From: a virus
Virus record (IMG/VR): IMGVR_UViG_3300023301_000025
Coordinates: 1 to 43,176 of that record
Length of the DNA stretch: 43,176 nt
Reading direction: 5' to 3' (one strand)
Shown: positions 41,559 to 43,176 of the stretch, piece by piece
How the letters are laid out: each line of letters starts with the position of its first letter
Position numbering within the stretch: the stretch's first letter is position 1
Notes under the pieces: generated by a model
The model's database searches: none
Told to the model about the DNA's origin: nothing
What the model saw: only the letters and a program-made list of their open reading frames with translations
Position numbers and translations under genes: made by a program

Positions 41559-42321
41559 CAGTTTTTCCCCCCTCTATAAACTCTTGTATGAATCTTATAT
41601 AATCTTTTGTAGCATCGTGGTTTATGGAAAACTCATAAATGGTTTTTGTTTCCATCTGAGCATCTCCTACTACAACTGAATCCCTAATAGACGATTCATA
41701 AATTTTAGCATCTAAAAATTTGGATACTTCTGTCATAGCTTTTGAAATATTTTTATCTCTCCTAGTAGTTACTTTCCTCTTCGTTAATAATATTCCGTCT
41801 ATTTCCAAATCGGAATTTAAATGTTTTTTTGCAAGGTCTATAGTTTGCTTCAATGCTGAAACACCTCTCATAGCAAAACTATCTAACGACATTGGTATTA
41901 TTATTTTATCAGAAGCCGTAAAAGCCATTAGCATCATTGCCCCTAAATTTGGAGGTGTATCTATAATAATATAGTCGTAATCGTCCCTAATTGGCTCTAT
42001 AACGCTTTTTAATATATAAGGGCGTTCTGCTTCACTAAATAGCATTTCTGCCCTTGCTAGGTTAGCTGAAGCCGGTAGAAAGTCTATTCCCTGTCTTTGT
42101 ATTATAGCATCTTTAATTTCTATATCTTTTAAAAACACATCTAAAATTGATGGTTTAAATTCCCAAGCTCCCATGTAGGCTGATAAATTCATACTAGCAT
42201 CTAAATCAATTGCTAAAATCCTCAACTCTGGGTATAAGTATTTAAGACCAGCCGCAAAAGCTGAAGCTGTAGTGGTCTTCCCTACCCCACCCTTTTGATT
42301 AGATATTGTTATAACCGACAT
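41545..42321 (-). CDS. parA: ParA-family partition ATPase
   Basis: A 258-aa protein. I start at the ATG at 42321-42319, which has GGAGGGG upstream and begins MSVITISNQKGGVGKTT; the frame continues upstream only because the repeat region lacks stops. Deviant Walker A KGGVGKTT (10-17), AIDLDAS (A' box) and YIIIDTPPNLG (Walker B) are present. No N-terminal helix-turn-helix, so this is the small type Ib class, as in Soj-sized plasmid ParA proteins. It would move plasmid copies apart by ATP-driven nucleoid binding. It forms an operon with the RHH gene downstream. Confidence 0.93.
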   Translation of the reverse strand: MSVITISNQKGGVGKTTTASAFAAGLKYLYPELRILAIDLDASMNLSAYMGAWEFKPSILDVFLKDIEIKDAIIQRQGIDFLPASANLARAEMLFSEAERPYILKSVIEPIRDDYDYIIIDTPPNLGAMMLMAFTASDKIIIPMSLDSFAMRGVSALKQTIDLAKKHLNSDLEIDGILLTKRKVTTRRDKNISKAMTEVSKFLDAKIYESSIRDSVVVGDAQMETKTIYEFSINHDATKDYIRFIQEFIEGGKTDEQE

Positions 42322-42361
42322 ATTCACCCCTCCGTTCCTTATTATCGTCTTTATTAATTCA

Positions 42362-42390
42362 ATTATAATATTAATAAAAATGTAAGTCAA
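42362..42390 (-). promoter_or_regulatory. parA promoter
   Basis: On the minus strand: TTGACT (42390-42385), 17-bp spacer, TATAAT (42367-42362). The predicted start is about 35 nt before the ATG. The degenerate repeat field begins immediately upstream of the -35, the usual place for a partition centromere/operator. Confidence 0.85.
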
Positions 42391-42399
42391 GAGTTTTTT

Positions 42400-42711
42400 G
42401 TGTACTTGTATGTTTGTATACTTGTACATTTGTGTACTTGTATGTTTGTATACATGTGTTCATACATACATTTACACTTGTGTACTTATATACATGTGTA
42501 CTTATATACATGTGTGTTTGTATACTTGTGTACTATCAAATCTCTGTCTAAATTTATATTCCTATGTATACATGTATACATATATGAATACTTGTGTACA
42601 TGTATACTTGTACGTTTGTATATATGAATACTTGTGTACATGTACGTTTGTATATATGAATACTTGCGTACATGTATACATGTATGTTTGTGTGTTTGTG
42701 TACTTGTATTT
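42400..42711. repeat. centromere-like degenerate repeat field
   Basis: About 310 bp of TGTAC/TGTATAC/TGTTTG steps with almost no other sequence. Clear sub-repeats: a 16-bp unit TGTACTTATATACATG at 42481 and 42497, and TATATGAATACTTG at 42581, 42621 and 42653. A non-repeat island lies at about 42535-42565. Stops are scarce, so open frames here on both strands are artefacts. The position upstream of parA suggests the ParB-binding centromere. Confidence 0.75.
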
Positions 42712-42778
42712 ATTTATTGGAAAGGTTTGAGGTTTTGAGGGTTTAAAAAAGAAAAGAAAAAGAGAATACCAACAATCG

Positions 42779-42818
42779 GTATAGTTAGGTATAGTTGAAG
42801 TATAGTAGTACGTATAGT
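42779..42818. repeat. four phased GTATAGT heptamers
   Basis: GTATAGT begins at 42779, 42789, 42800 and 42812, spaced 10-12 bp, about one helical turn apart. This suggests one protein binding on one face of the DNA, for example a replication initiator or regulator. Confidence 0.7.
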
Positions 42819-42826
42819 AGTGAACA

Positions 42827-42839
42827 TGCAACGGTTGCA
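42827..42839. promoter_or_regulatory. short palindrome TGCAAC-G-GTTGCA
   Basis: Perfect 6-bp arms around one central base, between the heptamers and the first iteron. Such palindromes next to iterons are often operators of Rep or binding sites for host factors; the role here is inferred. Confidence 0.5.
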
Positions 42840-42863
42840 ATTAAAAGGCTGTGGAGTCGAAAA

Positions 42864-42967
42864 GGTAACTCAATGACTGTTAAAGGTAACTCAATGACTG
42901 TTAAAAGGTAACTCAATGACTGTTAAAAGGTAACTAAATGACTGTTAAAGGTAACTCAATGACTGTT
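42864..42967 (+). repeat. iteron array, five direct repeats
   Basis: Five copies of GGTAACTCAATGACTGTTAA begin at 42864, 42885, 42907, 42929 and 42950, spaced 21-22 bp (two helical turns). Copy 4 has one change (CTAAATG) and copy 5 is cut after GACTGTT. The period and identity fit Rep-binding iterons of a theta-replication origin. Confidence 0.88.
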
Positions 42968-43103
42968 CGCCTCTTTCCCCAGACTAGAAATTACAATTCT
43001 TTAGTAGTTTTTCTTTTAATTGATGCAATATTACCACTAAAACGACCCCAAAGCAATGAATTAGTTATATTTATTATTAGAAATAAGAAATATTTATTTT
43101 TAA
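42968..43103. other. AT-rich spacer between iteron arrays, possible DNA-unwinding region
   Basis: 136 bp without repeats; the right half (43050-43103) is almost only A and T. Placed between iteron arrays, it could be the melting region of the origin. A frame of 75 codons at 42938-43165 crosses the iterons and is not considered a gene. Confidence 0.45.
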
Positions 43104-43176
43104 GCAGTCATTTGGTTACCCTTTTAAGGATTGAGCAGTCATTTGGTTACCCTTTTAAGGATTGAGCAGTCATTTG
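43104..43176 (-). repeat. second iteron array, inverted, cut by the window end
   Basis: A 31-bp unit, GCAGTCATTTGGTTACCC plus CTTTTAAGGATTGA, begins at 43104 and 43135, and a third copy begins at 43166 and is cut off. CAGTCATTTGGTTACC differs from the reverse complement of the first array's core (CAGTCATTGAGTTACC) at two positions. It is therefore a related iteron in the opposite direction and with a longer period. The array continues beyond the window. Confidence 0.85.

Noticed and set aside
42398-42840. Open frames of 75-110 codons in the TGTA repeat field on both strands
   Set aside because: Low-complexity Tyr/Cys/Val-rich translations caused by the repeats; no ribosome sites.
42864-43176. 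CRISPR array
   Set aside because: Repeat units are directly adjacent with 0-1 bp between them (array 1) or one uniform unit (array 2); no variable spacers and no cas genes.

Overview
The window is an AT-rich, gene-dense segment that looks like part of a Firmicutes (probably Clostridia-type) temperate phage genome of the SPbeta kind. It carries plasmid-type maintenance functions at its right end, so phage-plasmid is the best single description. Reasons: long co-directional runs of short, tightly packed or overlapping genes with strong GGAGG-type ribosome sites; many small cysteine-rich phage proteins; a full phage replication set; no ribosomal or housekeeping genes; and a convergent parAB operon next to iterons. 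No capsid, tail, terminase or recognisable Rep gene lies inside the window, so lifestyle and host are inferred.

Layout. 1-5,150: a run of small, mostly unknown proteins, several zinc-binding (Lar-like, Ada-like), with two broken genes. 5,150-9,150: a control region with four stacked transcription units. These hold a 65-aa gene behind an (ATAG)19 microsatellite, a 77-aa gene behind a possible RNA pseudoknot, a MazF-fold protein, and a two-gene operon whose sizes and domains resemble SPbeta YopQ-YopR (YopR is the MrpR lysogeny repressor, with a tyrosine-recombinase fold). 9,170-27,030: replication and recombination: NAD+ DNA ligase, a membrane lytic transglycosylase, SSB-like protein, Sak4-like ATPase, a zinc-ribbon protein, DnaB-like helicase, primase, RecJ-like nuclease, DnaE-type polymerase split by a group I intron just before its catalytic PDIDID motif, and RecD2-like helicase. 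From memory, the helicase-primase-RecJ-DnaE order matches SPbeta yorI-J-K-L. 27,030-34,300: an RNA-repair pair (kinase-HD end-healing enzyme plus RNA ligase), paralogous membrane proteins and small zinc proteins. 34,300-40,920: nucleotide metabolism (B12-dependent ribonucleotide reductase, membrane-anchored dUTPase, ThyX-like protein, 5'-deoxyribonucleotidase, dNMP kinase) and a macro-domain protein. 40,989-41,022: a two-way terminator. 41,025-42,321 on the minus strand: ParB-like ribbon-helix-helix protein and ParA. 42,322-43,176: non-coding, with the parA promoter, a centromere-like degenerate repeat field, phased heptamers, a palindrome and two iteron arrays in opposite orientation; the window ends inside the second array.

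The most striking unexplained feature is a recurring AT-rich 16-mer, GATAAAATATAAAATA, present as seven perfect and several near-perfect copies. Every copy I found is on the plus strand and sits in an intergenic gap or overlaps the stop codon of the gene before it. About half lie upstream of a sigmaA-type promoter, five of these with the motif start 27-29 nt before the -35 box; the others run directly into a ribosome-binding site. It could be a global regulatory element of this phage (operator, UP element, phage-polymerase signal or RNA-level signal).

The genes fit one programme: the control region decides between maintenance and replication; the polymerase, helicase, primase, ligase and nucleotide genes build DNA; the RNA-repair pair and macro-domain protein may counter host defence; and ParAB with the iterons would keep the element as an extrachromosomal replicon in the lysogen.
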